Assembly (NCBI GenBank): GCA_947561715.1
Contig: OX387198.1
Location: 13,764,001 to 13,828,000 of the forward strand
Length of the DNA: 64,000 nucleotides
Reading direction: 5' to 3'
DNA from: Ascidia mentula
Taxonomy: Eukaryota; Chordata; Ascidiacea; Phlebobranchia; Ascidiidae
Shown here: positions 21,086 to 31,220 of the stretch, one piece after another
How positions within the stretch are numbered: the first letter of the stretch is position 1
Layout of the letters: the number at the start of each line of letters is the position of its first letter
Program-made: the position numbers and the translations under genes
The notes under the pieces: generated by a model
The model's database searches: none
Told to the model about the DNA's origin: nothing
Seen by the model: only the letters and a program-made list of their open reading frames with translations

Positions 21086-22406
21086 AATTCCCAATATACA
21101 GTTTAACAGCGAGATCTTGTGGTTGTCGGTTACCCGAGCGCATACACCGAGAAAACCATTATCACATTCCACCAAATGCTCACAACGTTCCACGTTAAAC
21201 CATGGTCCAGGATTCTCCACACATAAGAAGCGCTGACTTGTTGTTCAGTTTCGACAAACATTGCTATGAGAACTTTGTACAAGCAAACACGGTCGACGCG
21301 GTAATGGATTCAGGCACGTACGCTTTATTTACTCAGGTTAAACGTAGGCAACCAGTGTGCGATATCACTTGCCGTATTGAAAACGATCAATGGATTTGTT
21401 GAAAACATTAAAGTGTTCAGAGCAAGCTAACGGTGTTTCTTGGTGAACTGCAGACTGGGCCACTGTTTCGACTTAATACATATGTGTTACTCGTGCAATT
21501 TTGTTGACTTGCATTAATCTTGTTGCCAAATTCACGAGCAAACGTGGGCTAAGGCAACGAACCCTCCCACGGTTTTAAACCAGGCTATGGGAAGATGATA
21601 CAAATATACCAGGTCTCATCAGTGCAGCTATGGTGTGACTTATCTTGCCAGCTAAATAGCAAAGCAAGACTGTTACTTTGTGGTAGCTATACAGTCTCCG
21701 TCAACCGTTGAATACCAACTCCATGGCACCACCTCGTGGCATAGATTGATATGACGCACACACAGATTACAAGTAAATCAGTAACCTTAATTCGAGCGGT
21801 TCAAGGCAAAGCGGCCGGATTTAGCGGCAACGAAGTCAACGTTTGTTCGCCGAGAAAAGTTTGAACAAACACAGCTCTTTGGCGCCCACTGCCTACGAAT
21901 AATGACTATTCATACACCGTTGGAAACTACATTAAAAACCCTTCCCAACCATACCAACCTTGTTAATTATCGCATCTGAATGTTAAAGACTTAATAACGA
22001 AAATTTGTATTTTTTTATGACGGTTATGAATAATATTCGGTCAGTATAATAGGCGTTCATTATAGGCGTTCAATAATGCCTCCGGCTTGTTGCTCGCTGT
22101 TTTGCTGCTGTTTCCCTTCTGCCTTTCAATCCCTTATTAACTCGACGCTTTTCTGCAACCTGCTGTAGTAGTACTGATGATGAACCAAGTATAGGTTCGA
22201 AACGTTTACTGAAAATGATTAACAGCATCTTAGCTTTGACTTTTTTATTCAAAGTTATTAACTCCACTTATTTTGCACCCAAGTATTCGGTAATAATTTT
22301 CCTGATTTTGCGTTGTAGCCTACATATTAAGATGTAAAATAAATTATGAAAAGCATTAGGCTAAGTAACTAACATAAACATTCTCGAATTCGAAAAATGT
22401 ACTTAC

Positions 22407-22424
22407 CTCTGATTGATTGTCCAT
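22407..22424 (-). CDS. Duplicate exon 1 (possible alternative first exon of gene A)
   Basis: Same MDNQSE codons and GTAAGT donor as 18234..18251, 4173 bases upstream in the transcript direction. It could be an alternative promoter and start exon, or an unused relic. Confidence 0.45.
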
Positions 22425-22553
22425 TGTTATGTGAGCAAAGCAGTCTGGTTACAAATGTTCAGCTTTAACTTTCAGGCTTCGAGTCAGCAATGATATTAAC
22501 ATTTAACCTGTGCCAGCTTTGTAGCGAAACTTTGTTTGACTTTCGTTGCTGTG

Positions 22554-22556
22554 TAA
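22554..22556 (+). other. Empty insertion site of the TIR element (TAA)
   Basis: GCTGTG-TAA-GCAACACC is continuous here, whereas A1 and copy B have the element between GCTGTGT(A)A and TAAGCAACACC. Confidence 0.85.
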
Positions 22557-23352
22557 GCAACACCTGGTATAATGTGGATTATGACACGCAAACGCATTAC
22601 CACCCTTCAATAAAATGGTTGACGCTTTCAAAAGTTATGTTACAAATTTACAATGCAAATTAACGGAGAGTGTCCTGATAAAATGTAGTTATTTTTATTC
22701 AGTGAATGTTTATTAATTGATGTCACACTACTTAGTGTAAAGTCACAATTATTGATACGCGTGTTTCAGGTCAAGTCGGTGCCTGAATGTTGCGGGACAT
22801 AATTCCTACCGAAAAAACAGAGGATTTTATTTAATGGAAGGAAGAGTTTTACTACTAAACATTTCGCAGCAAGGTTATAGGGGCTTAAGCTTGGCAAACA
22901 CATCTTGATTACTTTGTTTGCTTCCCAAACAAGGCTCAGCCGATCCAACAGATGGTAAAATTACACTTGTTCATATTAGGCTGGGTCGACACGCGCTTGG
23001 CGCCGATAGAATTTTGGTTTGTTTCTTCGTACGTCCACCCGCAGCTGATTTGCACCAAGCACTGCTTGATTACTGAAACTGGTATTTCGATAGTTCTAAA
23101 ACTGTCGCAACAGGCGTTGACAATTTCAACAAAATATTGGAGTTTAACTGCTACACATAACATAAATGCAGTCAATTTGTGAGGTAAAGTAATGTGAAAC
23201 ATACAAATTGGCGAATATGAGAGGATTTGAACACAATTAAATGTAATTTAGCTGGTGTGTTTGGAACATGAGTCAGCGCAGCTTGGACTTCGTTTACACG
23301 GACGTTGTTAACACACGTTGCTATGTTGCGAACAAACATGCATTGTAGTTGT

Positions 23353-23918
23353 AGAATGCAACAATCCGCAAATCGCTGCAGAATGCAACGATCCACAAAT
23401 CGCTGCAGAACACAACAAACCACAAAACGCTGCAGAATGCAACAATCCAGAAATCGCTGCAGAATGCAACCATCCACAAATCGCTGCAAAATGCAACGAT
23501 CCAGAAATCGCTGCAGAATGCAACGATCCAGAAATCGCTGCAGAATGCAACCATCCAGAAATCGCTGCAAAATGCAACGATCCAGAAATCGCTGCAGAAT
23601 GCAACGATCCTGAAATCGCTGCAGAATGCAACGATCCAGAAATCGCTGCAGAATGCAACGATCCTGAAATCGCTGCAGAATGCAACCATCCAGAAAACGC
23701 TGCGGAATGCAACCATCCAGAAATCGCTGCAGAATGCAACGATCCTGAAATCGCTGCAGAATGCAACGATCCAGAAATCGTTGCAGAATGCAACGATCCT
23801 GAAATCGCTGCAGAATGCAACGATCCAGAAATCGTTGCAGAATGCAACGATCCTGAAATCGCTGCAGAATGCAACCATCCAGAAAACGCTGCGGAATGCA
23901 ACCATCCAGAAATCGCTT
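23353..23918 (+). repeat. 27-bp minisatellite, array A2 (about 21 units)
   Basis: Same unit as array A1. An inner alternation of GATCCTGAAATCGCTGCA and GATCCAGAAATCG(C/T)TGCA makes a 54-bp higher-order pattern at 23,600..23,860. A CATCCAGAAAACGCTGCGG pair occurs twice (about 23,690 and 23,877). Confidence 0.92.
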
Positions 23919-24095
23919 GGAACAACAATTTGCCAAAGCAAATTCCAACAAAACGTAAACGGTTGGAAACATTGGCGGAGTTGGCCGACCTCCATATCAA
24001 GCGGAAACCTAACTTATTTACACTTGCATTAAATATTTGTTTCGTGGGTTGGGGTAAGCAGTCAGGGTTAAGCCAGTGAATAAGTTTCTTAACCA

Positions 24096-24185
24096 CACCT
24101 GGATTCGAACCCTCGATATTCTGGCCACGAATCCTGATCAAGTATTCTTCATACATGTGTCGGGCGCTTAACCGAGGTTGCGGAT
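24096..24185 (-). repeat. tRNA-derived SINE-like sequence (A2)
   Basis: B-box complement GGATTCGAACC at 24101..24111 and A-box complement GGCGCTTAACCG near 24,164. Duplicate of the 20,990 copy. Confidence 0.5.
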
Positions 24186-25252
24186 CGAATTCCCAATATA
24201 CAGTTTAACAGCGAGATCTTGTGGTTGTCGGTTACCCGAGCGCATACGCCGAGAAAACCATTATCACATTCCACCAAATGCTCACAACGTTTCACGTTAA
24301 ACCATGGTCCAGGATTCTCCACACATAGGAAGCGCTGACTTGTTGTTCAGTTTCGACAAACATTGCTATGAGAACTTTGTACAAGCAAACACGGTCGACG
24401 CGATAATCGATTCAGGCACGTACGGCTTTTACTCAGGTTAAACGTAGGCAACCAGTGTGCGATATCACTTGCCGTATTGAAAACGATCAATGGATTTGTT
24501 GAAAACATTAAAGTGTTCAAAGCAAGCTAACGGTGTTTCTTGGTGAACTGCAGACTGGGCCACTGTTTCGACTTAATATATATGTGTTACTCGTGCAGAT
24601 TTGATGACTTGCATTAATCTTGTTGCCAAATTCACGAGCAAACGTGGGCTAAGGCAAGGAACCCTCCCACGGTTTTAAACCAGGCTATGGGAAGATGATA
24701 CAAATATACCAGGTCTTATCAGTGCAGCTATGGTGTGACTTATCTTGCCAGCTAAATAGCAAAGCAAGACTGTTACTTTGTGGTAACTGTACAGTCTCCG
24801 TCAACCGTTGAATACCAACTCCATGGCACCACCTCGTGGCATACATTGATATGACGCACACACAGAATACAAGTATATCAGTATACTTGATTCGAGCGGT
24901 TCAAGGAAAAGCGGCAGGATTTAGTGGCAACGAAGTCAACGTTTGTTCGCCCAGAAAAGTTTGAACAAACACAGCTCTTTGGCGCCCACTGCCTACGAAA
25001 AAAAATTGTTTGCAAAAACCAATGTAAATGTTGCTTGAATTTAAAGATACGTCACACATCCTCAGTGTGTAAACATCAACGGATGAGCGGAAAGTTGTCG
25101 GAAATTGATATAAGTACTATCAATACTGAAAAAAACTAAACACAATTAATTTAAGATTATTACGTAGTAAATGCAAGCAAGATTTCTCGTTTTCCTTTTT
25201 GGGTGATCAGTTGTTAATTTGAAAGTTTAAAACCTGGTGTTGTGATTGCCAG

Positions 25253-25368
25253 GTGGCGTTAAATGTGAAAAACCTCACTCTCGGAACAACGCGGGTTGGC
25301 AAATCATATTGGCAAATTTGGCGAATAATCTGCTTTCAAGTGCATTACACCATAGATTTTTGAATACG
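25253..25368 (+). CDS. LRR gene exon, copy A (first visible)
   Basis: Acceptor GATTGCCAG, donor GTAAGT, ending in phase 0. It encodes a stretch with GWQIILANLANNLLSSALHH. Joined in phase to the next exon it gives leucine spacing compatible with leucine-rich repeats. Upstream exons were not found. A partial or decayed NLR/RNH1-type LRR gene is possible. Confidence 0.42.
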
Positions 25369-25369
25369 G

Positions 25370-26293
25370 TAAGTGTTATGTCCAGATGCCATGTTTCTAA
25401 TATTTTCTTATTATTTCGGTTTCACGTCGATGTCGGCCCTTGTTCAAAACCAACAAGTAAACTAGAGGTTTATAACGTTCCGCTAGACGTCGCTCATGAG
25501 TTAAGGATGTTTGTCACGAACCACGTCGTCTCACTGTCAGGTGAACCCTCACCTAAATCCTTGAGTGATTTTATCGAATGACGTGACGTCATCGGAATTG
25601 TAGATTGGCAGTTCGTTCGGTTTGCTAACACACATCTGTGCTCGCATTTAACCTTTACCTTTGTTGTTTTTTTGTTTACAAACAATGTAAAGATATGTTA
25701 TGTCATAATGTTATGACGTGAGGGATTTTTCCTTGATATCCGAAAATGATTCGAATCCCGCACTGGTTTGCATCAACTTGTAGGACAATGAGCTAATATT
25801 AGTTGATAGTCGGCAATATTTGTGAACTAAAACAAGAACCAACGTCCAATACTGGTTTTATTTTTGATATTTTAAAAAGTATACTATTGCAGCAGTGGTT
25901 AAATCGTATTGTACCAGTAAATAAAACTTTCCGCTAGACGTCGCATACGAGTAGAACCAGATCGCAGCCGGGTTGATGGTTAACTTTGCGGCTAACTTTA
26001 ACCTACACACAACCAATTACAAGACCGGGTTTCAGTTTATGTGACAAACTGCATTCACATGTTTGAAAAGTGTATCTGCGCGATTCTGGTCTGACCAGCG
26101 TTGGCGCCAAACACCCATCTAAGTAGATTAAACTCCGAAAGAAGCCAGTAAGCGACTTGATGGAAATCAATAAAACAAAGGAAACGTTGCAAATTTTACA
26201 ATTCTAACTTCTGTTGTGGGTTGAGAGAAGTATTTGCTTAGATTTCGTTGCCATGACAACTGAGTTTTATATCATTTTGTTGTTTAAATGGAG
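25370..26293 (+). other. Intron or intergenic DNA of LRR locus, copy A
   Basis: It has a TGACGTGACGTCATCGG cluster near 25,580. No gene seen. Copy B has about 110 extra bases, including a (TA)n run, at the corresponding place (55,200..55,310). Confidence 0.45.
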
Positions 26294-26434
26294 CTTCTCA
26301 GTCTTTCCGACAACCGCCTGACGGATAAAAATGCTGAATCATTGGCTGACTGTGTTCACAACATTAAAGTGTTGGAGGCAGTTGGATTCGGTTTCACTCA
26401 AGCAGGGAAAAATCGCATCGAATCCAAAACAAGG
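26294..26434 (+). CDS. LRR exon, copy A
   Basis: 141 bases, phase 0-0, acceptor AAATGGAG, donor GTAAAA. It encodes LLSLSDNRLTDKNAESLADC and ends VGFGFTQAGKNRIESKTR, a leucine-rich repeat of the ribonuclease-inhibitor/NLR type (LxLSxNxLTD). Identical in copy B, so under constraint or very recent. Adjacent exons were not identified with confidence. Confidence 0.58.
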
Positions 26435-26856
26435 GTAAAAGTTTACCTTTTAGCTACAAATTGAGGGAAGAGTGAGAAAAAGAATCATTTCATGAACAGT
26501 TGAGCGACTGCATCATCGATGTTCCACAATGCAGCGTTCTAGTGTTATTGTGACGTCACAACTTTGCTTAACATGTCTCTGTGTCAAATTACTTGGCATT
26601 TGAGATTGATGACCTATCGTTTTGCTCAAGCGCATTAAAAATAAGTTCAAATTTGTTGTGTGACCTCATAATATTGGTGATGCTGTGCCTCTAGTTCATG
26701 TTGCAAGAGTTACTGTTCTGGATGAATATATCGGCTTAACACATTGATTATAAAACCAGATCCTGTGGATTATGTATTCGGCAATCTTGTTTTTACAAGT
26801 TCGTTTATGATTTTTTGTTTCATGATTAATAGTGTGTTGAAAAGGTAAATACATGG

Positions 26857-27210
26857 ATGCAGTCCAACAAACTAACAGTTAATTGCCAGAAAACCAAGTT
26901 CATGCTCTTCTCCAGATGTAAAAAATTAAACAACAAGTCATTTCACCTGAAAATCAATGACATCACACTTGAACAAGTTGAGACAGCGAAATACCTTGGC
27001 ATAGAGTTTGATAGCCAACTTTTATGGGGTCCGCACATTAGCATGGTCTGTATAAAAATAGCTAAAAGCATCGCTATCATGTAAAAGCATAAGCACCACA
27101 TAGGCCAAGACACACTACGAACTGTGTATCATGCGCTAATACACTCTCGCTTAATATATAGTCTTCTTGCATGGGGTTTTGCTAGTCCATCACTGCTACA
27201 TCCTCTAGTA
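26857..27210 (+). pseudogene. Non-LTR retrotransposon (LINE) reverse-transcriptase fragment, copy A
   Basis: The segments NCQKTKFMLF, ETAKYLGIEFDSQLLWGPHI and, after a TAA, YHALIHSRLIYSLLAWG are the 3' part of a LINE reverse transcriptase (the KTK, YLG and W..HI motifs and the YG..WG motif). Truncated on both sides with an in-frame stop. Copy B has the same stop, so the insertion predates the duplication. Confidence 0.8.
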
Positions 27211-27542
27211 CAGTGCTTTTCAACCTTTTCACAGACTGTCCTCACTTTTTTGTGGCACGAAAGTTTTATCCGCACAACTAGCCAAGCATTAACATTTTTT
27301 AATTTTTAAACCTCTTGTTAAGGAAAAACGAATAATAACAGACAAGAAATAACAAAATATTTTGAAAACGTTTTGAAAAAAGGAGCATACATCGACATTT
27401 ATTTATTCAAAATGTTTAATCAAATCAATGACTAGCCTCCTGCTGAATACTTGTCGCTATTTCAGTCCAATTTGGGACAATGTCTTGCTCCAATGCTCCG
27501 CTCATTAAGTCATCTAGTGTCCAACCAAGAAGGCAACTCCTC

Positions 27543-27586
27543 AGTTTGGCCTTGTCGTGTGCGGGTTACAGGCGTGAATTTTTATA
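27543..27586 (-). mobile_element. Polinton-derived shard, copy A
   Basis: About 43 bases nearly identical to the complement of 9455..9500 in the Polinton (TTTGGCCTTGTCGTGTGCGG and GGCGTGAATTTTT), the region just 5' of the ATPase. No TIR lies nearby. The same shard is at 56984..57028. Confidence 0.5.
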
Positions 27587-27606
27587 ATTACAACTTCCGT
27601 AAGCAG

Positions 27607-27651
27607 TGTTTCTGCCCTCTCTGCAAGACGAAGATGTACAAAGATTGCAGA
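27607..27651 (+). CDS. Possible cysteine-rich mini-exon, copy A
   Basis: Between CCGTAAGCAG and GTAAGT lies an open stretch CFCPLCKTKMYKDCR with four cysteines. Copy B has one replacement (P to H). Too short to assign. It could belong to the plus-strand LRR locus or be chance. Confidence 0.25.
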
Positions 27652-27714
27652 GTAAGTGTCGCGTCTGACCCTAGACTGTTTTTCTTGGGCGACGCTGTCG
27701 GGTTAGTTTAATTG

Positions 27715-28263
27715 GCGTGTTTTTGAAACTGGCTTTACTGCTGCAGAATACTCGGTTGACAGTCTGCTCACTTTTTTAACAAAGATTCCGTTACCACTGT
27801 GCAGTAATTAACACATCACATTTACACTATGACGTCACAATATAACGTAACTTGACGTGTAACCACGTAATTTGTGACAGTAGAATCTAAAAACATTTGC
27901 AAGCAATTTAATTGTGTAGCGGATGAACATTACTCTGCGCTAAAGACTGAGTCATCAACGCAGAAATATGTGCGAATGCGCACTAGCTTTGTGACATCAA
28001 ACCGCAATAATAGGGGATTATCTCAAGTGAATTGCGATTATGACGCACGAATAATAATAGTTGGCGTTATAGAAAAGTGTGGATAGTTGTGATTGTCTCA
28101 ACTTTCCAACTTCTGCCGCATGGGCTAAAATGAACCAAAATATTAATAACAAGAAACAGACGAGCTACAAGATACCAACAAGGTTGGACACATACGTGGC
28201 TGCACGAGCTTACATCATTGCATCAAATAATTTGCACACAACATACCCAACGAGAATGAGTGT
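27715..28263 (+). other. Non-repetitive region, copy A
   Basis: Shared with copy B at 57,160..57,720. An open frame containing KMNQNINNKKQTSYKIPTRL (28,128 onward) is nearly conserved but has no ATG at its start. I cannot support a gene. Confidence 0.3.
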
Positions 28264-28271
28264 ATATTTGT

Positions 28272-28712
28272 TAGTGATGTGTTGCGCCGGATCCGGGTAC
28301 CCGGACCCGGCCGGATATTGACCAATTTTCAATACCCGGACCCGGCCGGATAATACACTTAATTTAACCGGATAGTTGGGAAAGCATTTTTGTCCTAAAA
28401 GCGGACAAACATTTCGCAAATTACTCGTTTTTGGGACCCAGTCTGTTATACTCGCCGACGTAAGATTTTTCTGTTATTTGTTATTAAGGTTTTTCGTGAC
28501 GTGTTATACCTTATTAATAAACACCCACGTTTATTTGTTCCACTCATGACAGGCTAACCTTAACATAGCATTCTGTTTGGCAATCAAACATTTTTGCCGT
28601 AATACACGAATCGGTGTTAACAAACTGCCGGATCCAAATTATCCGGCCGGATTTGATTAATAACTATCTGAATCCGGCCGGGTCGGATAATTTGGAACTG
28701 GGAACATCACTA
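28272..28712 (+). mobile_element. hAT-type MITE (441 bp)
   Basis: TIR TAGTGATGT...ACATCACTA with a perfect 8-bp target duplication ATATTTGT at 28264..28271 and 28713..28720. Copy B has the empty site (CTATTTGT once). The interior is rich in CCGGCCGGAT/CCCGGACCCGG words in both orientations and has no transposase. Confidence 0.9.
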
Positions 28713-28720
28713 ATATTTGT

Positions 28721-29608
28721 TAACATACGAGCAATTGTGATTGATTGTCATGTTAGTTAAAGTATTTAGTTTTATTATTCACCAACATATTTTACATTAA
28801 GTCACGTGTTAAAGGGTGCAAGGAACATATTCCGAACCTTTGTTTAGTGGGTTCCGTCTGGAGGGAATGACGTAACAATGCCGCGGTTTCCCACAGGAGA
28901 TACCACTTGATTCGGCATTCCATAACAGCAAGTGGCGTTAAGTTTAATGCAGTTGCAAGCATGTTGATGTGGAGTAGTTATCAGGTGTTCGAATGAAGGC
29001 AGGAAGATATTATTAAAAACGGTTGTTGTGTCTTACGTCATGTTTAAAACCGGGGGTTTCTAGTGTAAGTGTAGAGTGGGTGCGTATTCCCCTGTTTTGC
29101 AAGAACACTCGTGTTTAAATGAATGGTTACATAGCGACGTTGGATTAGCTTATTGCCTGACATACGAACGACTGCTTCTATGCTTGTTGCAAAATGTGTA
29201 TCTAATGAATATCTAAAACATGGGATGAACCTCCCCTACGTGAATGTTTCAAACTTAAAATGCAAATATTGATATAAATCGAGTTTAACTAAAAACATTG
29301 TTGAGGTTAAGGGATAGCGTCCGAGGTGTCAATATGGCACTACAGGGATTTGGACGGCAGCTTTCCAATAATATGGATAAAAGACAGTCAGTTACGTGAA
29401 CAAACCTTTCTGTGACGTTGTTTGAACGACGCCCTATTTGATCAGTTGTGAAACATATGTCTCCAAATCATTATGTAGTTGCAGGCGGTGGTAGTGCTGT
29501 GTACGCCCTGAAGTTGAAGGTCAGCTGTTGTTGTGATTAACAAACGTCTGTTCTGGCATGCTGGTATCACTGTATGGTACCAAGTGTTCTATAACTAAAT
29601 GTGAGAAG
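28721..29608 (+). other. Non-coding region, copy A
   Basis: Single-copy DNA shared with 57,716..58,580. No gene or RNA recognised. Confidence 0.4.
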
Positions 29609-29618
29609 AACTAAACAT

Positions 29619-29939
29619 TTGGGTGCAAAATATTTGGAGTTGATAACTTTGAAAATGAAAGCCAAAGCTAAAATGCTGTTAATCATTAGTAAACGTTTCG
29701 AACACTAACTGCGTTCATCATCAGTACTACCATGAGCGCATGGAAGAAAAGCGTCGGGGTGACATGCCTCAAGCCTGTTGCTCGTTGTTGCTGCTGCTGT
29801 TTCCCTTCTGCCTGCTCTGTCCTTTATTACCCCGACGCTTTTCTTGCATGCGCTCATTGTAGTACTGATGATGAACCCAGTAAGTGTTCGAAACGTTTAC
29901 TAATGATTACCAGCATTTTAGCTTTGGCTTTCATTTTCA
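29619..29939. mobile_element. Foldback (inverted-repeat) element
   Basis: Two arms of about 110 bases (29651..29760 and 29829..29938) are near-perfect inverted copies of the CTGATGA/GAAAC hairpin repeat, separated by 68 bases. The insertion is flanked by AACTAAACAT / AACTGAACAC, an imperfect 10-bp duplication, and is absent at the matching place in copy B (near 58,590). Confidence 0.75.
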
Positions 29940-29996
29940 AACTGAACACTGTTTTCAAACTTGGCCATTGTTTGTCGTAAGCTATTGTTTGTAAAG

Positions 29997-30083
29997 GAAA
30001 GCCAAAGCTAAAATGCTGTTAATCATTAGTAAACGTTTCGAACACTAACTGGGTTCATCATCAGTACTACAATGAGCGCATGC
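29997..30083 (-). repeat. Third partial copy of the hairpin repeat
   Basis: It repeats the first foldback arm in the same orientation (GAAAGCCAAAGCTAAAATGC to AATGAGCGCATG). Copy B keeps only its first ~20 bases at 58,644. Confidence 0.7.
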
Positions 30084-30453
30084 AAGCGCATGCCGAAACA
30101 AACGTTTCAAACACCACTGTGTTCAAGACCGCACACCTAACCAGTAAGCTGCTGTGCTGTAACCACGTTTGTACACTTCGATAAACGCTTTATTCCGGGG
30201 CCAATCAAAACGATCATAAACAATACAAACCTCTTTCTAAAACAGAGCAAACTATTTTTACCTCACAGAGAATCAGCAACAAAATGGAACAGAAAATCAA
30301 TGTGACGCGAAATATAACACAGATAAATATGTACAAATGTCCTCAGAGGGATAATGCACTGAATACGGAATCTCATAGCAAGTGCAAAGCAGCGTTGGAG
30401 CAACGCGACCAATAAAATCTTTGTCAACATCTATCCTAGGGATCAATGTCCAC

Positions 30454-30589
30454 TCAGAAAACCGGATCGAGACAAAGGAAACGGACTTGGAAGTCTCCGC
30501 ATCGCCTTCCGTCAGGTTGATGTTTATTAATACATATAAGTCCCTCCTCAGCACTTATCGTTACGTTGTTACCAGACATGGTTGACGGT
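30454..30589 (-). pseudogene. Orphan terminal WxxW exon, copy A
   Basis: 136 bases with acceptor TTCTTGCAG and stop TGA, encoding PSTMSGNNVTISAEEGLICI, then RRCGDFQVRFLC and a short tail. It is the C-terminal part of a WxxW (mucin/CILP-type) domain and is identical in protein to 59032..59167. The rest of the gene is missing because the duplication ends just upstream, so it is presumably dead. Confidence 0.75.
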
Positions 30590-30718
30590 CTGCAAGAAAA
30601 ATTCCTAGTTTAAAATAGGCTTTTGCGTTGTACAGTGAGTGTAAACACTGTTTTAATCAAATCGTCCTTCAGTATTTTTTTTCTAGAATGGTTTGATGAA
30701 TGAATTTGTGACATCTAA

Positions 30719-31220
30719 AATGCCGCTGACTATTGTTTCTAGATTTATAAGGGAAGTCCCAAGAGGAACAACTGATACTCCTGTACATCAAGTTGTGTAC
30801 GACTCGTATTAAGTGTAAGTTTATGGATCATGAATCATAATACTCATAAGAATATACCGTATTTCATTCTCTGTTTGACAAACAAAATAGAAAACACAAC
30901 TAATGCTTTCATGTTCTGCACGCAACTGATAAAAAGATACTTGAACAAGCAAAAAACTGACCTGGCAGGTTTCCCACCAACAATCCCAAGTTATAAACAA
31001 TATGTAACTTGCTTGTTTCTTACAAAGGAAAATAATCTTATTCACTTTTTCCCAACAAAATTAATGTATTCCGATTCTCAAACGCTATCACAACAATTTT
31101 CATTATTTACAAATCATTGCATGGATAAAATTCACATTTAGTGACACAATATTTACGCAAATCATCAATATTTGTTTTGCTTTGAGTAAAATTGTACAAA
31201 GTTATGTGACGTCACAATGC
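30719..31220. other. Unique spacer between duplications
   Basis: Sequence without a counterpart in copy B. It has an open plus-strand frame (30830..31141) rich in Thr/Asn/Leu with no recognisable domain. I see nothing supportable. Confidence 0.4.

Larger units (their letters stand above)
17751..21898 (+). repeat. Tandem duplication unit 1 (exon 1 and minisatellite region)
   Basis: CCTACGAATAA at about 21,898 joins sequence matching 17,751 (ATTCATACACCGTTGG). The second unit runs to about 25,000 and lacks the TIR element of 18384..19712. Copy B holds a single unit. Confidence 0.87.
21899..25000 (+). repeat. Tandem duplication unit 2 (A2)
   Basis: Second copy of 17751..21898, ending again at GCCTACGAA near 24,990. 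It holds a duplicate exon 1, the hairpin repeat, the largest 27-bp array and the SINE-like sequence. The TIR element is absent, with an intact TAA site. Confidence 0.85.
1..30718. repeat. Segmental duplication, copy A
   Basis: Collinear, highly similar to 33066..59291 from the first base to the words GTGACATCT at about 30,718, where similarity stops abruptly. It enters from beyond the left edge. Differences are point changes plus discrete indels: two extra tandem duplications, a hAT-type MITE and a foldback element here, and two TIR elements only in copy B. Confidence 0.95.

Noticed and set aside
20391..24079. Long overlapping open frames across the 27-bp arrays (up to 282 codons, both strands)
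   Set aside because: A 27-bp period keeps frames open by arithmetic. Frames are not the same ones in A1, A2 and B, and there are no domains or splice context.
26857..27084. Functional reverse transcriptase
   Set aside because: Only the 3' part is present, with an in-frame TAA shared by both copies.
27205..27260. hAT element starting CAGTGCTTTTCAACCTTTTC
   Set aside because: No matching inverted end or target duplication found nearby, and present in both copies.
28079..28321. Conserved 70-80 codon plus-strand frame
   Set aside because: No ATG at the start and no splice acceptor I trust; its 3' end is replaced by the hAT element in A. Conservation reflects recent duplication.
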